A stretch of DNA of 64,000 nt from assembly GCA_002030045.1 (NCBI GenBank), contig LQBI01000024.1, forward strand, positions 1-64,000, given 5' to 3'. This DNA comes from Candidatus Aegiribacteria sp. MLS_C (GTDB taxonomy: Bacteria; Fermentibacterota; Fermentibacteria; Fermentibacterales; JCC-6). The position numbers were made by a program, and so were the translations under genes. Numbering within the stretch: position 1 is the stretch's first letter; every line of letters begins with the position of its first letter. Positions 33,790 through 42,331 of the stretch are shown piece by piece. The notes beneath the pieces are model-generated. The model saw only the letters and a list, made by a program, of their open reading frames with translations, did no database searches and had not been told where the DNA came from.

Positions 33790-35053
33790 CATACTGCTGG
33801 TGGAGGACAAGAGAGCGATGCGCAACATGCTTACCACCGCCCTTCGGGAGGACGGCTGGGAGGTCATACCGGTATCCACGGGAACGGATGCCCTCAGGAA
33901 GCTGGAAAATGCTTCGCCATCCGTCGTGCTGAGCGACATATGCCTTCCCGGCGAGGTGAGTGGAATGGACGTCCTGAGGGAATCAAGAAGACTCGACTAC
34001 GCAGTTCCCGTCATACTGATGACCGCCTTCGGCACGGTGGACCTGGCTGTGGAGGCGATGAAGGATGGGGCCAGGGACTTCATCACGAAACCATTCGACC
34101 TGGACGAACTGCTTTCCATGGTGAGAAGGTACTCCCAGTCATCGGGTACGGAGATGGTGGGTTCGTCCGAATCCCTGAAGGCCACCATCAGACGCGCATG
34201 CAAGGGGGCTGAAACGGAGATGAACATCCTCCTTCTCGGGGAGAGCGGAACGGGCAAGGAACTCCTCGCGAGGCTGATACACAGGGAGAGCGCGAGACAT
34301 GACGGCCCCTTCGTTCCCGTGAACTGCGCCGCCATTCCTCCCAACCTCCTCGAGAGTGAACTCTTCGGCGCGGAGAAGGGTGCATACACCGGTGCCGACC
34401 AGACACGGCCCGGAAGGTTCGAGCACGCCCAGGGAGGAACGATCTTCCTGGACGAGGTCGGTGACCTCGAGCGGTCGCTGCAGGGGAAGCTGCTGAGGGT
34501 CCTTCAGGAGAGGGAATACACGCGGGTTGGAGGTGGCGAGATCCTTCACACCAGCGCCAGGGTCATCTCCGCCAGCAACAGGGACCTGGGGTTCGAGACA
34601 GAGGAGGGCAGGTTCAGAGACGATCTCTATTTCAGGATAGGAGAATTCCCGGTAACCATATCCCCGCTGAGGGACAGGGCCGAGGACATACCGGAACTTG
34701 CCAGGCATTTCCTTGACACCTCGGGACATGAACGCGTGCAGATCACCGAGAAGGCGATGGAGAAGCTCCTTTCTTACAGATGGCCCGGTAACGTGCGCCA
34801 GCTCCGCAGCATACTGCTCAGGGCCGCCGCCCTGGCGGAAGGTGACGTCCTGGATGCCGACGCCCTTGAGATCGAGGACGGCGAAGGAAGCAGGGGGCTC
34901 CTGGCGGAGTCTGCAAGGGCAGCCAGGGACAGGGAGATCCAGCTTATTCGAAGGGCGCTTAGGGATACCGGAGGCAACAGGAAGAAGGCGGCGGAGATGC
35001 TGAGGGTGAGCTACAGGACCCTGCTCTCGCGCCTGAAGGAACTGGAGATCTGA
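33782..35053 (+). CDS. Sigma54-dependent response regulator, NtrC family
   Basis: A 423-residue activator. The receiver domain (residues 1-120) has the phospho-acceptor Asp52 (SDICLPG) and a conserved Lys in ITKPFD. The AAA+ domain has Walker A GESGTGKE near 155, the sigma54-contact loop GAYTGA near 200, and the arginine-rich VRQLRS. A Fis-type helix-turn-helix ends the protein (GNRKKAAEMLRVSYRTLLSRL). It implies that the organism has sigma54. It pairs with the upstream kinase. Targets unknown. Confidence 0.95.
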   Translation: MDSILLVEDKRAMRNMLTTALREDGWEVIPVSTGTDALRKLENASPSVVLSDICLPGEVSGMDVLRESRRLDYAVPVILMTAFGTVDLAVEAMKDGARDFITKPFDLDELLSMVRRYSQSSGTEMVGSSESLKATIRRACKGAETEMNILLLGESGTGKELLARLIHRESARHDGPFVPVNCAAIPPNLLESELFGAEKGAYTGADQTRPGRFEHAQGGTIFLDEVGDLERSLQGKLLRVLQEREYTRVGGGEILHTSARVISASNRDLGFETEEGRFRDDLYFRIGEFPVTISPLRDRAEDIPELARHFLDTSGHERVQITEKAMEKLLSYRWPGNVRQLRSILLRAAALAEGDVLDADALEIEDGEGSRGLLAESARAARDREIQLIRRALRDTGGNRKKAAEMLRVSYRTLLSRLKELEI

Positions 35054-35101
35054 ACTCTCCTGAACTACCGTCGAACCTCTCGACCGCAGTCACCCGAACC
35101 G

Positions 35102-35130
35102 TTGTTTCGCACATCCGCCTGGCGTATAAT
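35102..35130 (+). promoter_or_regulatory. Sigma70 promoter of the gatED operon
   Basis: TTGTTT (35102-35107) and a perfect TATAAT (35125-35130) are 17 bases apart. Transcription would begin near 35137, giving a leader of about 90 bases to gatE. Confidence 0.75.
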
Positions 35131-35223
35131 TGAGCGCCGTTCGCGGTTCGTTCCCCCGTATCCTGGGCCCGAGGGATTTCCCTAGTCCAGTACCGGCCAA
35201 TTCCGAAAGGAGCCCGTTCCATA

Positions 35224-37155
35224 GTGATCAGGAGCATGGAGGAGACCTCTCCCGAGGATTACAGAGATATCGGTCTGAAAAGCGGACTGGAGATCCATCA
35301 GCAGCTGGACACCGAAAGGAAGCTGTTCTGCCGGTGTCCCGTACTCCCGTACACGGACAGCTTCGATGCGCAGGTTCTCAGGCACATGAGGCCGACCCTT
35401 TCTGAGCTGGGCGAGTACGACGGTACGGCCCTGATGGAGTTTAAGACCAGAAAGGACATCGTCTATCAGATAAACAAGAACACGATATGCACCTACGAGA
35501 TAGACGACACTCCTCCCTTCGAACTCAACAGGCAGGCGCTGGAAATCGGCCTCGAGATTACTATGCTTCTCAACTGCAAGTTGGTAAGCGAGATACATGT
35601 CCAGAGGAAGCAGTACCTCGATGGATCGATTCCAGCCGGTTTCCAGAGGACCACGATACTCGGGGTCGACGGCTGGGTCCCCTTCCGCGGCAGGAGGATC
35701 GACATAGTCCAGCTGGGACTGGAGGAGGATGCCTGCAGGGAGGTAAGCGACATGGCCCACAGGCGGGTATACCTGACGGACAGACTGGGCATACCCCTCA
35801 TAGAGACGGTGACCGCACCGCAGATGCGGACCCCGGAGGAGGTGGCCGCCGTTGCCAGGGTCCTCAGCAGACTTGCCAGGTCGTCGGGAAAGGTCAGAAG
35901 GGGGATCGGTGCGGCCAGGCAGGATGTCAACGTGTCCGTAAACGGCGGCATGAGGGTGGAGATAAAGGGTGTCGCAAGGATACCCGAGATACCTCTGCTT
36001 GTCCACAACGAAGCATTCAGACAGGTTTCGCTGCTTGAGATACGCGAGGAGCTGCTGCGCAGGGGCATTCGGGCGGGAGGTCTGTCCAATGCGGTTCATG
36101 ACGTTTCTTCCGTACTTCGGGGGACTGCCTACGGTCCGGCAGCCGAAGCGTTGCAGCTTGGTCTAGGCGTTACGGCGGTACTTCTCAGGGGCTTCGCGGG
36201 AATACTCTCCACTCCGACCCAGCCGGGCCGGACCTTTGCCGACGAGATATCCGACAGGGTTAGGGTCATCGCATGCCTGGACCGTCTTCCGAACATCCTG
36301 CACGACGGTTTTCAGGGCGAGAGCCTGTCGGCATCCGAATGGGACAGGCTGAGAGGGCACGCCGGGGCGGGTCCGAAGGACGCGCTGGTGGTCGTATGGG
36401 GCGGTGAGGATGACCTGAGGACCGCAGTCAGCGAGATAGCGATACGTGCAGGTGAAGCGCTCGAGGGAGTCGTCAACGAGACCAGACAGTCCTTTTCCGA
36501 CGGCACCAACGGTTTTGAGAGGATACTGCCCGGACCGAACAGGATGTACCCCGACACCGACCTGGCTCCCATGGCTATAGGTCACGATCTCATCGAGAGA
36601 GTGCGCTCTTCCCTGCCGGAGAGACCCTGGGAGAGAGAGGAAAGGTACGTGACGGCGGGGGTTCCCGGGGAATCCGCACGACAGATGAGCCTCTCCCCCT
36701 TAAGGCACGAGTACGACCGCTCGCTGCAGGAGTCATGCTACGGACCCGCTGAACTCATGCACTTCTTCCTGAGCACACTGAACCACATACTGGACGAGGC
36801 CGGGCTGGAGGAGATACCCGATGAGGACCTTGTCCAGGTCCTCGCCCTGTCCGGAGAGGCGGGACTTCCCATCGAGGGTGCAGAGGCGGTCCTGCGCAGG
36901 CTGTTGAACGAAGGCGGCACCATACGTGAAACAGTCGCCCGAACCGAGGTGCCGGGAAGGCAGACGGTGAAGACCGCGGTCCGGAAGGCGATGGAGACCC
37001 TGAGTACCTGGAGCATGGATCAGGAACGGGTGGAACGATACCTGACCGGGAGGGTCAGGCGGGACCTCGAAGGACTGCCCGGAGGAGCCGAGGTGCTCAC
37101 CGTGGTGAGGGAAGAACTGAAGTATGCCGCCCCGAGGAGTACGGAAGGTGGGTGA
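35224..37155 (+). CDS. gatE: Glu-tRNA(Gln) amidotransferase subunit E (archaeal type)
   Basis: A 643-residue kinase/amidotransferase subunit that activates Glu on tRNA(Gln) and amidates it with ammonia supplied by GatD. The N-terminal cradle starts GLKSGLEIHQQLDT, the GatB/GatE family signature, with the conserved FCRCP soon after. GatE, not GatB, is indicated by the AspRS-like GAD insertion (about residues 320-440, starting GFAGILSTPTQPGRTFADE) and by the length. The C-terminal helical and tail domains follow (GPAELMHFFLSTLNHI onward). GTG at 35224 has AAGGAG 11 bases upstream; ATG at 35236 is possible. It overlaps gatD by 4 bases. GatDE is regarded as an archaeal system, so it is unusual here. 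Confidence 0.95.
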   Translation: MIRSMEETSPEDYRDIGLKSGLEIHQQLDTERKLFCRCPVLPYTDSFDAQVLRHMRPTLSELGEYDGTALMEFKTRKDIVYQINKNTICTYEIDDTPPFELNRQALEIGLEITMLLNCKLVSEIHVQRKQYLDGSIPAGFQRTTILGVDGWVPFRGRRIDIVQLGLEEDACREVSDMAHRRVYLTDRLGIPLIETVTAPQMRTPEEVAAVARVLSRLARSSGKVRRGIGAARQDVNVSVNGGMRVEIKGVARIPEIPLLVHNEAFRQVSLLEIREELLRRGIRAGGLSNAVHDVSSVLRGTAYGPAAEALQLGLGVTAVLLRGFAGILSTPTQPGRTFADEISDRVRVIACLDRLPNILHDGFQGESLSASEWDRLRGHAGAGPKDALVVVWGGEDDLRTAVSEIAIRAGEALEGVVNETRQSFSDGTNGFERILPGPNRMYPDTDLAPMAIGHDLIERVRSSLPERPWEREERYVTAGVPGESARQMSLSPLRHEYDRSLQESCYGPAELMHFFLSTLNHILDEAGLEEIPDEDLVQVLALSGEAGLPIEGAEAVLRRLLNEGGTIRETVARTEVPGRQTVKTAVRKAMETLSTWSMDQERVERYLTGRVRRDLEGLPGGAEVLTVVREELKYAAPRSTEGG

Positions 37156-38546
37156 TCGCCCTGTATGAGGATAGGTTCAAGGGTTACCGCGGGAGGAGCC
37201 TTGAATGCCTGCGGAAGTTCGATGTCGGCGTCTGGTCGGATGTGGAGGTCAGATCCACCGGTGGAGATTTCAGGGGAGTGGTTCTGCCCAGGTCGGAGAC
37301 AGCCGACGATGCTCATATAGTACTGAAGATTCACAACGGGTACAATGTAGGCATAGAGGTGGACACCATCGAGTCAATGATCGAGAGGGGGAGGATCGAG
37401 GCCCACTACAAGATACCGGAGAAGGAATTCCCCTTCGATCCTGACAAGCCCGACGTGAAACTGTTCGGTACCGGAGGCACGATAGCCTCGAGACTGGACT
37501 ACAGGACGGGAGCCGTGATACCGGCGTTCTCGCCGGGGGAACTGTACGGATCGGTGCCCGAACTCGCGGACATCTGCAACCTGAAGACGGAAAAGCTGTA
37601 CGGGGTCTTCAGCGAGAACATGGGTCCCGAACAGTGGAAGGGGACCGCCGAGGCGATAGGCAGGGAGATCGAGAACGGAGTCGACGGGATCGTAATAGGG
37701 CACGGCACCGATACGATGCACCACACCGCAGCGGTACTCTCCTTCATGGTACAGGATTCTCCCGTCCCGATAGTAATGGTAGGCTCCCAGAGGTCAAGCG
37801 ACAGACCGTCCAGCGATGCGGCGCTGAATCTCATGAACGCCACGTACGCCGCCGCACGCAGCGACATAGCCGAGGTCATGGTCTGCATGTTCGGTCCCAC
37901 AAGCGACCAGTACGGACTTCTACACAGGGGCACCAGGGTAAGGAAGATGCATTCCTCATACAGGTCAACCTTCAGGACCATAGGGGATATCCCCCTGGCC
38001 ATGGTGACAAGGGACGGCATCAGGATCCTGAACGAGGACCACCGGAAACGGAGAGGGGACAGGAAGGTCCGGATTAACACAGCCTTCGACCCGAGGGTCT
38101 CCATTGTCTACTACTACCCGAACATGCAGCCGGACATAATCAACTCCCTGGTGGACAACGGATACAAGGGCATTGTGATAGCCGGTACAGGGCTGGGCCA
38201 CGTTAACAAGCCTCTGTATCCGGCCCTCAGGAGGGCCTGCGAGGAGGGGGTACACGTATACATGACCGTGCAGACCCTGTGGGGGTACGTGCAGATGTTC
38301 GTTTACGATACGGGCAGGGATATAATGGAACTTGGTGTCGTTCCTTCCGCCAACATGCTGCCCGAGGTGGCATACGTTAAACTCTGCTGGGCGCTGGGAC
38401 AGAGCCATGACAGGGACGAGGTCAGGAGGATAATGTGTACACCGATAGCCGGTGAGATAACCGAAAGGGAGCCCTATAACGGCTATATCATCCTTCAGGG
38501 AGGCATTCCCGAAGTGGAGGAGTTCCTGGGCAGGTACAACCGCTGA
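37152..38546 (+). CDS. gatD: Glu-tRNA(Gln) amidotransferase subunit D (asparaginase type)
   Basis: A 464-residue subunit that frees ammonia from Gln or Asn for GatE. An N-terminal beta domain of about 90 residues, the mark of GatD against plain L-asparaginase, precedes the type I asparaginase fold. Catalytic features: Thr110 in GTGGTIAS, Thr186-Asp187 in GHGTDT, and Lys265 in RKMHSSYRS, matching the T-T-D-K set. Start is GTG at 37152, overlapping the gatE stop (GTGA). The order gatE-gatD and the coupling suggest an intact complex. A plain asparaginase is unlikely because of the N-terminal domain and the neighbour. Confidence 0.95.
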   Translation: MIALYEDRFKGYRGRSLECLRKFDVGVWSDVEVRSTGGDFRGVVLPRSETADDAHIVLKIHNGYNVGIEVDTIESMIERGRIEAHYKIPEKEFPFDPDKPDVKLFGTGGTIASRLDYRTGAVIPAFSPGELYGSVPELADICNLKTEKLYGVFSENMGPEQWKGTAEAIGREIENGVDGIVIGHGTDTMHHTAAVLSFMVQDSPVPIVMVGSQRSSDRPSSDAALNLMNATYAAARSDIAEVMVCMFGPTSDQYGLLHRGTRVRKMHSSYRSTFRTIGDIPLAMVTRDGIRILNEDHRKRRGDRKVRINTAFDPRVSIVYYYPNMQPDIINSLVDNGYKGIVIAGTGLGHVNKPLYPALRRACEEGVHVYMTVQTLWGYVQMFVYDTGRDIMELGVVPSANMLPEVAYVKLCWALGQSHDRDEVRRIMCTPIAGEITEREPYNGYIILQGGIPEVEEFLGRYNR

Positions 38547-38574
38547 AATCGCGGAAAGCGAAGGATGAAGGTTG

Positions 38575-38603
38575 TTGACCGGAGTAGGGGGGAACTGTAT
38601 TAT
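38575..38603 (+). promoter_or_regulatory. Sigma70 promoter before hpf
   Basis: TTGACC (38575-38580) and TATTAT (38598-38603) are 17 bases apart. The leader to hpf would be about 125 bases. It contains the palindrome GGCATATGCC (38658-38667), shared with 4875-4884, and a run of seven T residues soon after. Confidence 0.7.
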
Positions 38604-38735
38604 TCATTCGTGATAAATACATCAGTGTATGCTAGGCTGCTCAGGATGTGCATAACAGGCATATGCCGGGCAGTATTTTTTTACGGATGTTCATTTCAAC
38701 GGACCCCCTGGTAATCATCCTGGAAGGAGCAGTAG

Positions 38736-39278
38736 ATGAACATAGAGATCAGCGCCAGGCATTTCGATCTTACGGATGCCCTGAAGCAGCACGTGGAAAG
38801 GAAACTGGATACCATAGACAGGTTCTACGATGGTATCCTCAACATACATGTCATACTGGAAGTAACCTCGGGCACCAATCATGTTCACCTGCAGGTCCGG
38901 GGAAACCATATCAAGCTCGATTCAAAGGCCAAGTCCCACGACATATACTCGGCCTTCGATGAAGCTTTCGAAACACTGGAGCATCAGGTCCGCAAGTTCA
39001 AGGACAGGATGCACAACCACAGAAAGAACCATGATCCCAACGTAGATACCCTGAGCTACTACGTGGCGGCGGAGGAATCCGAACTCCGGGACGGGATCCT
39101 CATTGACGACACCCAGGTGGTCCCGAGGCTCGATACCGAGGAAGCCATCATGAGCTTCGAGATAGAGCCCGGGGAGCGCTTCATCTTCCAGAACAACGAG
39201 ACCGGAAGGCTCAGTGTGGTCTACTCGACCTCCAAGGGCAAGACCCAGGTGGTGGAGCTGGTCAGGGAACAGAAGTAA
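38736..39278 (+). CDS. hpf: Ribosome hibernation promoting factor, long form
   Basis: A 180-residue cytoplasmic protein that inactivates ribosomes in slow growth, with the long form joining 70S ribosomes into 100S dimers. The N-terminal domain (residues 1-100) has the S30AE/RaiA pattern, beginning MNIEISARHFDLTDALKQHV. The C-terminal domain (about 120-180), reading MSFEIEPGERFIFQNNETG, is the dimerisation domain of long HPF. GGAAGGAG precedes the ATG. It heads a run with hprK, ptsH and ptsI, as hpf does near PTS genes in other bacteria. Confidence 0.95.
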   Translation: MNIEISARHFDLTDALKQHVERKLDTIDRFYDGILNIHVILEVTSGTNHVHLQVRGNHIKLDSKAKSHDIYSAFDEAFETLEHQVRKFKDRMHNHRKNHDPNVDTLSYYVAAEESELRDGILIDDTQVVPRLDTEEAIMSFEIEPGERFIFQNNETGRLSVVYSTSKGKTQVVELVREQK

Positions 39279-39290
39279 CGGCGGATTCCC

Positions 39291-40292
39291 ATGAGAGACA
39301 TTCCCGACAGAAAAGAACTGACTGTCGGCAGGCTCTTCGAACTGCTGGGAGACAAGCTGGACCTGGAGCCGGTCAGCGGAACCACCGGATACGGAAGACA
39401 GGTGGCATCCCCGGACATAAGCCGTCCCGGAATGGCACTCACGGGATATCTCCACAAATTCCTGCACGAGAGGATACAGATATTCGGCGAGACCGAGAAG
39501 TCGTTCCTCGACTCACTCTCGGAGGAGGAGAGAAGGTCCTCGCTCAGGTCCATCTTCGATTTCCCCGTATACTGCAGCATAGTCACAAAGGGCATGGAAC
39601 CGCCCCCGGAGCTGGTTGAGATGTCCGCCGCGCACTCCGCCGCGCTTTTCAGGTCCAAGAGGGACACCACTCCCCTCATACATGACCTCACCAGCTTCCT
39701 CGATCTGGTCTTCGCGCCTCGAACAGATGTCTACGGTACTCTGGTGGAGGTATTCGGAGCCGGACTGCTATGCACGGGCAGGAGCGCCATCGGAAAGAGC
39801 GAGACGGTCCTGGGTCTGATCGAGAGGGGGCACCGCCTGATCGCCGACGACAGGGTGCACGTTCGCCGAATAGGGAACGCCCTGTTCGGCAACGGCGACA
39901 CCAGAATGGCCCATCATATGGAGATAAGGGGACTCGGTCTCGTGGACGTGTCCGCCTTCTACGGGATAAGGTCAGTCAAGGAGAGGCAGCAGATTCACCT
40001 TGAGGTCAAGCTGGAGGAATGGTCCAGGGAGAACCAGGATTTCGACAGGACCGGACTGGTCCAGCAGATCAACACGATACTCGATATACCCATCCCCAGG
40101 ACCGTGATCCCGGTCCTTCCGGGAAGGAACCTGACACTGCTCCTGGAGGTGGCTGTGATGAACTACCTTCTCCTGCAGAAGGGAAGGAACGTCCCGGAGG
40201 AGGTTGAAAGGGACCTGATCGAACGCATCATAAGGAAAGAGACCGAATCCAGGAGTGACCAGCCAGGACCGGAGGGGCCCGTTGAAGACTGA
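39291..40292 (+). CDS. hprK: HPr kinase/phosphorylase
   Basis: A 333-residue cytoplasmic enzyme that phosphorylates HPr on Ser46 and removes that phosphate. The N-terminal domain is followed by the kinase core with P-loop GRSAIGKS (residues 163-170), one variant residue from the common GxSGIGKS, then ERGHRLIADDRV with the catalytic Asp pair, and a MEIRGLGLVDV stretch that is the HprK signature. It lies 12 bases after hpf and its end overlaps ptsH. Its substrate Ser46 is present in the neighbouring HPr, so the pair should be functional. Confidence 0.96.
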   Translation: MRDIPDRKELTVGRLFELLGDKLDLEPVSGTTGYGRQVASPDISRPGMALTGYLHKFLHERIQIFGETEKSFLDSLSEEERRSSLRSIFDFPVYCSIVTKGMEPPPELVEMSAAHSAALFRSKRDTTPLIHDLTSFLDLVFAPRTDVYGTLVEVFGAGLLCTGRSAIGKSETVLGLIERGHRLIADDRVHVRRIGNALFGNGDTRMAHHMEIRGLGLVDVSAFYGIRSVKERQQIHLEVKLEEWSRENQDFDRTGLVQQINTILDIPIPRTVIPVLPGRNLTLLLEVAVMNYLLLQKGRNVPEEVERDLIERIIRKETESRSDQPGPEGPVED

Positions 40293-40548
40293 CAGCACCG
40301 AAGTGGTGAACAAGCTGGGGATCCATGCCAGGCCTGCGGCTCAGATCGTTAAGACTGCATCGAACTATGACAGCACTGTTAACCTTACCGTGGAGGGGAT
40401 CACGGTCAACGCCAAGAGCATCATGGGCGTCATGACGCTGGCTGCCTGCAGGGGCACCACCATCCTCGTCCATGCCGAGGGGGAGGACGAGGAACGTGCG
40501 GTAGGCGCTTTGATAGAACTGATCAGGAACGGTTTCGGAGAGGAATAG
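40282..40548 (+). CDS. ptsH: Phosphocarrier protein HPr
   Basis: An 88-residue cytoplasmic phosphocarrier. The active His15 lies in LGIHARPAA and the regulatory Ser46 in NAKSIMGVM, so both EI-dependent and HprK-dependent phosphorylation are possible. The start is TTG at 40282, with GGAGGGG just upstream, inside the end of hprK (11-base overlap). A longer frame upstream has no ribosome site. ptsI follows after 6 bases. Confidence 0.95.
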   Translation: MKTDSTEVVNKLGIHARPAAQIVKTASNYDSTVNLTVEGITVNAKSIMGVMTLAACRGTTILVHAEGEDEERAVGALIELIRNGFGEE

Positions 40549-40554
40549 AAAACC

Positions 40555-42330
40555 TTGTGCATTAGACTGAACGGTACTCCGGCGTCACCGGGAGTTGCTA
40601 TCGGGCCCGCCTTTATTCTCAACGTCGAGGAGATTAGGGTCAGAAGAAAGGAACTGTCCGGCGATGATGAGGTGGACAGGGAGGTCGGCCGGTTCCGCGA
40701 GGCTCTGGAGGAAACAAGGGGGGAACTCGAGAGGATCTCCGAAAGCGTCAACGACATAATAGAGGGCCAGCAGCTCATAGAGGTGCACATGCTCCTCCTC
40801 AACGACCCATCGATGATCTCCGATGTCGAGAATAGGATAAGGAACGAGAGGGTAAGCGCGGAATACGCCGTAAGCAGGGTCCTCCACGATGTGCTGGAGC
40901 GGTTCGGCGGCATGAGGGACCCCTATCTCAGGAACAGGGCGGCTGACGTGAGGGATGTGGGCCGAAGGGTGATGGCCAACCTTCTGGGCACCGAGAGGGA
41001 AGCTCTCATGAGCATTCAGAGCCCGGTCGTACTGGTCTCACGGGACCTGGACCCGTCCCAGACCGCCGGGCTCTCGAGACGGCAGCTTCTGGGCATAGCC
41101 ACGGACCTGGGCGGTTCCACTTCTCATACTTCCATTCTGGCCCGGAGCATGGGCATACCCGCGGTTGTGGGCCTGGGGGAAGCTGCCGGATCCACCGTCC
41201 CCGGACAGACGGTCATAATCGACGGCATACACGGTGATGTGATACTCGATCCAGACCAGGACCAGCTTGAGTACTACTCCGAACTGAAGAAGAGATACAA
41301 CGCGGCAGAGGCCGAGATGGCACTGAACGCTGAGAATCCGGCGGTAACCGCCGACGGCGCGCCCGTGGAGCTGTCGGCGAACATCGAGTTCTCCCAGGAG
41401 GCCGACCAGGTCAGGAGGTTCGGAGGGAGGGGGATCGGGCTCTTCAGAACGGAATTCCTGCGGCTTCTCGCCCCGGAGATGGAGGATGACGAGAAGGTCC
41501 ACTTCAACGCCTACAAGCACGTCCTGGAGACACTTGATCCCGAGCCGGTGATAATAAGGACGCTGGACCTGGGTGGAGACAAGTTCAACGATTCGATACC
41601 AACAGAGAGGAACCCCTTCCTTGGATGGAGGGCCATCAGGATCTGCCTGGACAGGCCCGAGAAGTTCTCAGTACAGCTGAGGGCTCTTCTGAGAGCGTCC
41701 AGGTTCGGCAACGCCCGGATCATGATCCCCATGATAACCGACCGTGACCAGGTTATCCGCGTGAGGGAGATGCTGGAAAGGATAGCGGGGGAACTGGACA
41801 GGAGGGGAGTGGAGAGAGGGGAGGTGCCTCCCCTGGGGATCATGGTCGAGACTCCGGCTGCGGTCCTTGCGCTGGACATACTGCTGCCCCATACGGATTT
41901 CGTCTCCATAGGCACCAACGACCTTACTCAGTATACTCTGGCCGTGGACCGCGGAAGTCCCTACGTCTCCGACCTCTTCGACTCCTTCCATCCCGCGGTG
42001 ATAAGACAGATAGAAATGGTCATAAGGAAATGCCGTGAGGCGGGCAAATGGGTCGGCACATGCGGACAGATGGCCAGCGAACCACTTGCCATTCCGCTTC
42101 TTCTGGGTTTCGGGGTGAATGAGTTCAGCGTGCCCATAACACTGATCCCGGATGTCAAGGAGATGATAAGATCGGTGAACCTGGCGGAGGCGCGACGGAT
42201 CGCAGAGAGATCCCTCCTGCTGGGTTCGGGTGACGAGATAAGGAACCTTGTGCTGGATTACGTACAGTCGAGATACCCCGACATAATACTGGACGAGATC
42301 CACAGGGACAGGGAGGACGGTGGCGCCTGA
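40555..42330 (+). CDS. ptsI: PTS enzyme I (PEP-protein phosphotransferase)
   Basis: A 591-residue cytoplasmic enzyme that moves phosphate from PEP to HPr. The HPr-binding and phospho-His domain has His191 in GGSTSHTSILARSMGIPAVV. The C-terminal PEP-binding barrel contains GIGLFRTEFL, GTNDLTQYTLAVDRG and the active Cys503 in GTCGQMAS. Start is TTG at 40555 with a weak ribosome site; length is standard. No sugar-specific EII component is present nearby, so the set may act in regulation. The sugar nucleotidyltransferase gene follows at once. Confidence 0.97.
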   Translation: MCIRLNGTPASPGVAIGPAFILNVEEIRVRRKELSGDDEVDREVGRFREALEETRGELERISESVNDIIEGQQLIEVHMLLLNDPSMISDVENRIRNERVSAEYAVSRVLHDVLERFGGMRDPYLRNRAADVRDVGRRVMANLLGTEREALMSIQSPVVLVSRDLDPSQTAGLSRRQLLGIATDLGGSTSHTSILARSMGIPAVVGLGEAAGSTVPGQTVIIDGIHGDVILDPDQDQLEYYSELKKRYNAAEAEMALNAENPAVTADGAPVELSANIEFSQEADQVRRFGGRGIGLFRTEFLRLLAPEMEDDEKVHFNAYKHVLETLDPEPVIIRTLDLGGDKFNDSIPTERNPFLGWRAIRICLDRPEKFSVQLRALLRASRFGNARIMIPMITDRDQVIRVREMLERIAGELDRRGVERGEVPPLGIMVETPAAVLALDILLPHTDFVSIGTNDLTQYTLAVDRGSPYVSDLFDSFHPAVIRQIEMVIRKCREAGKWVGTCGQMASEPLAIPLLLGFGVNEFSVPITLIPDVKEMIRSVNLAEARRIAERSLLLGSGDEIRNLVLDYVQSRYPDIILDEIHRDREDGGA

Positions 42331-42331
42331 A

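Noticed and set aside
37152-38546. Plain L-asparaginase
   Set aside because: The N-terminal beta domain and the coupled gatE identify it as GatD.
38650-38690. Terminator at the T-run after GGCATATGCC
   Set aside because: The palindrome can only form a three- or four-pair stem and lies downstream of the hpf promoter, so it would block hpf; the T-run is not directly after the stem.
38646-38714. 22-codon ORF in the hpf leader
   Set aside because: Only a minimal ribosome site and no recognisable feature; too short to support.
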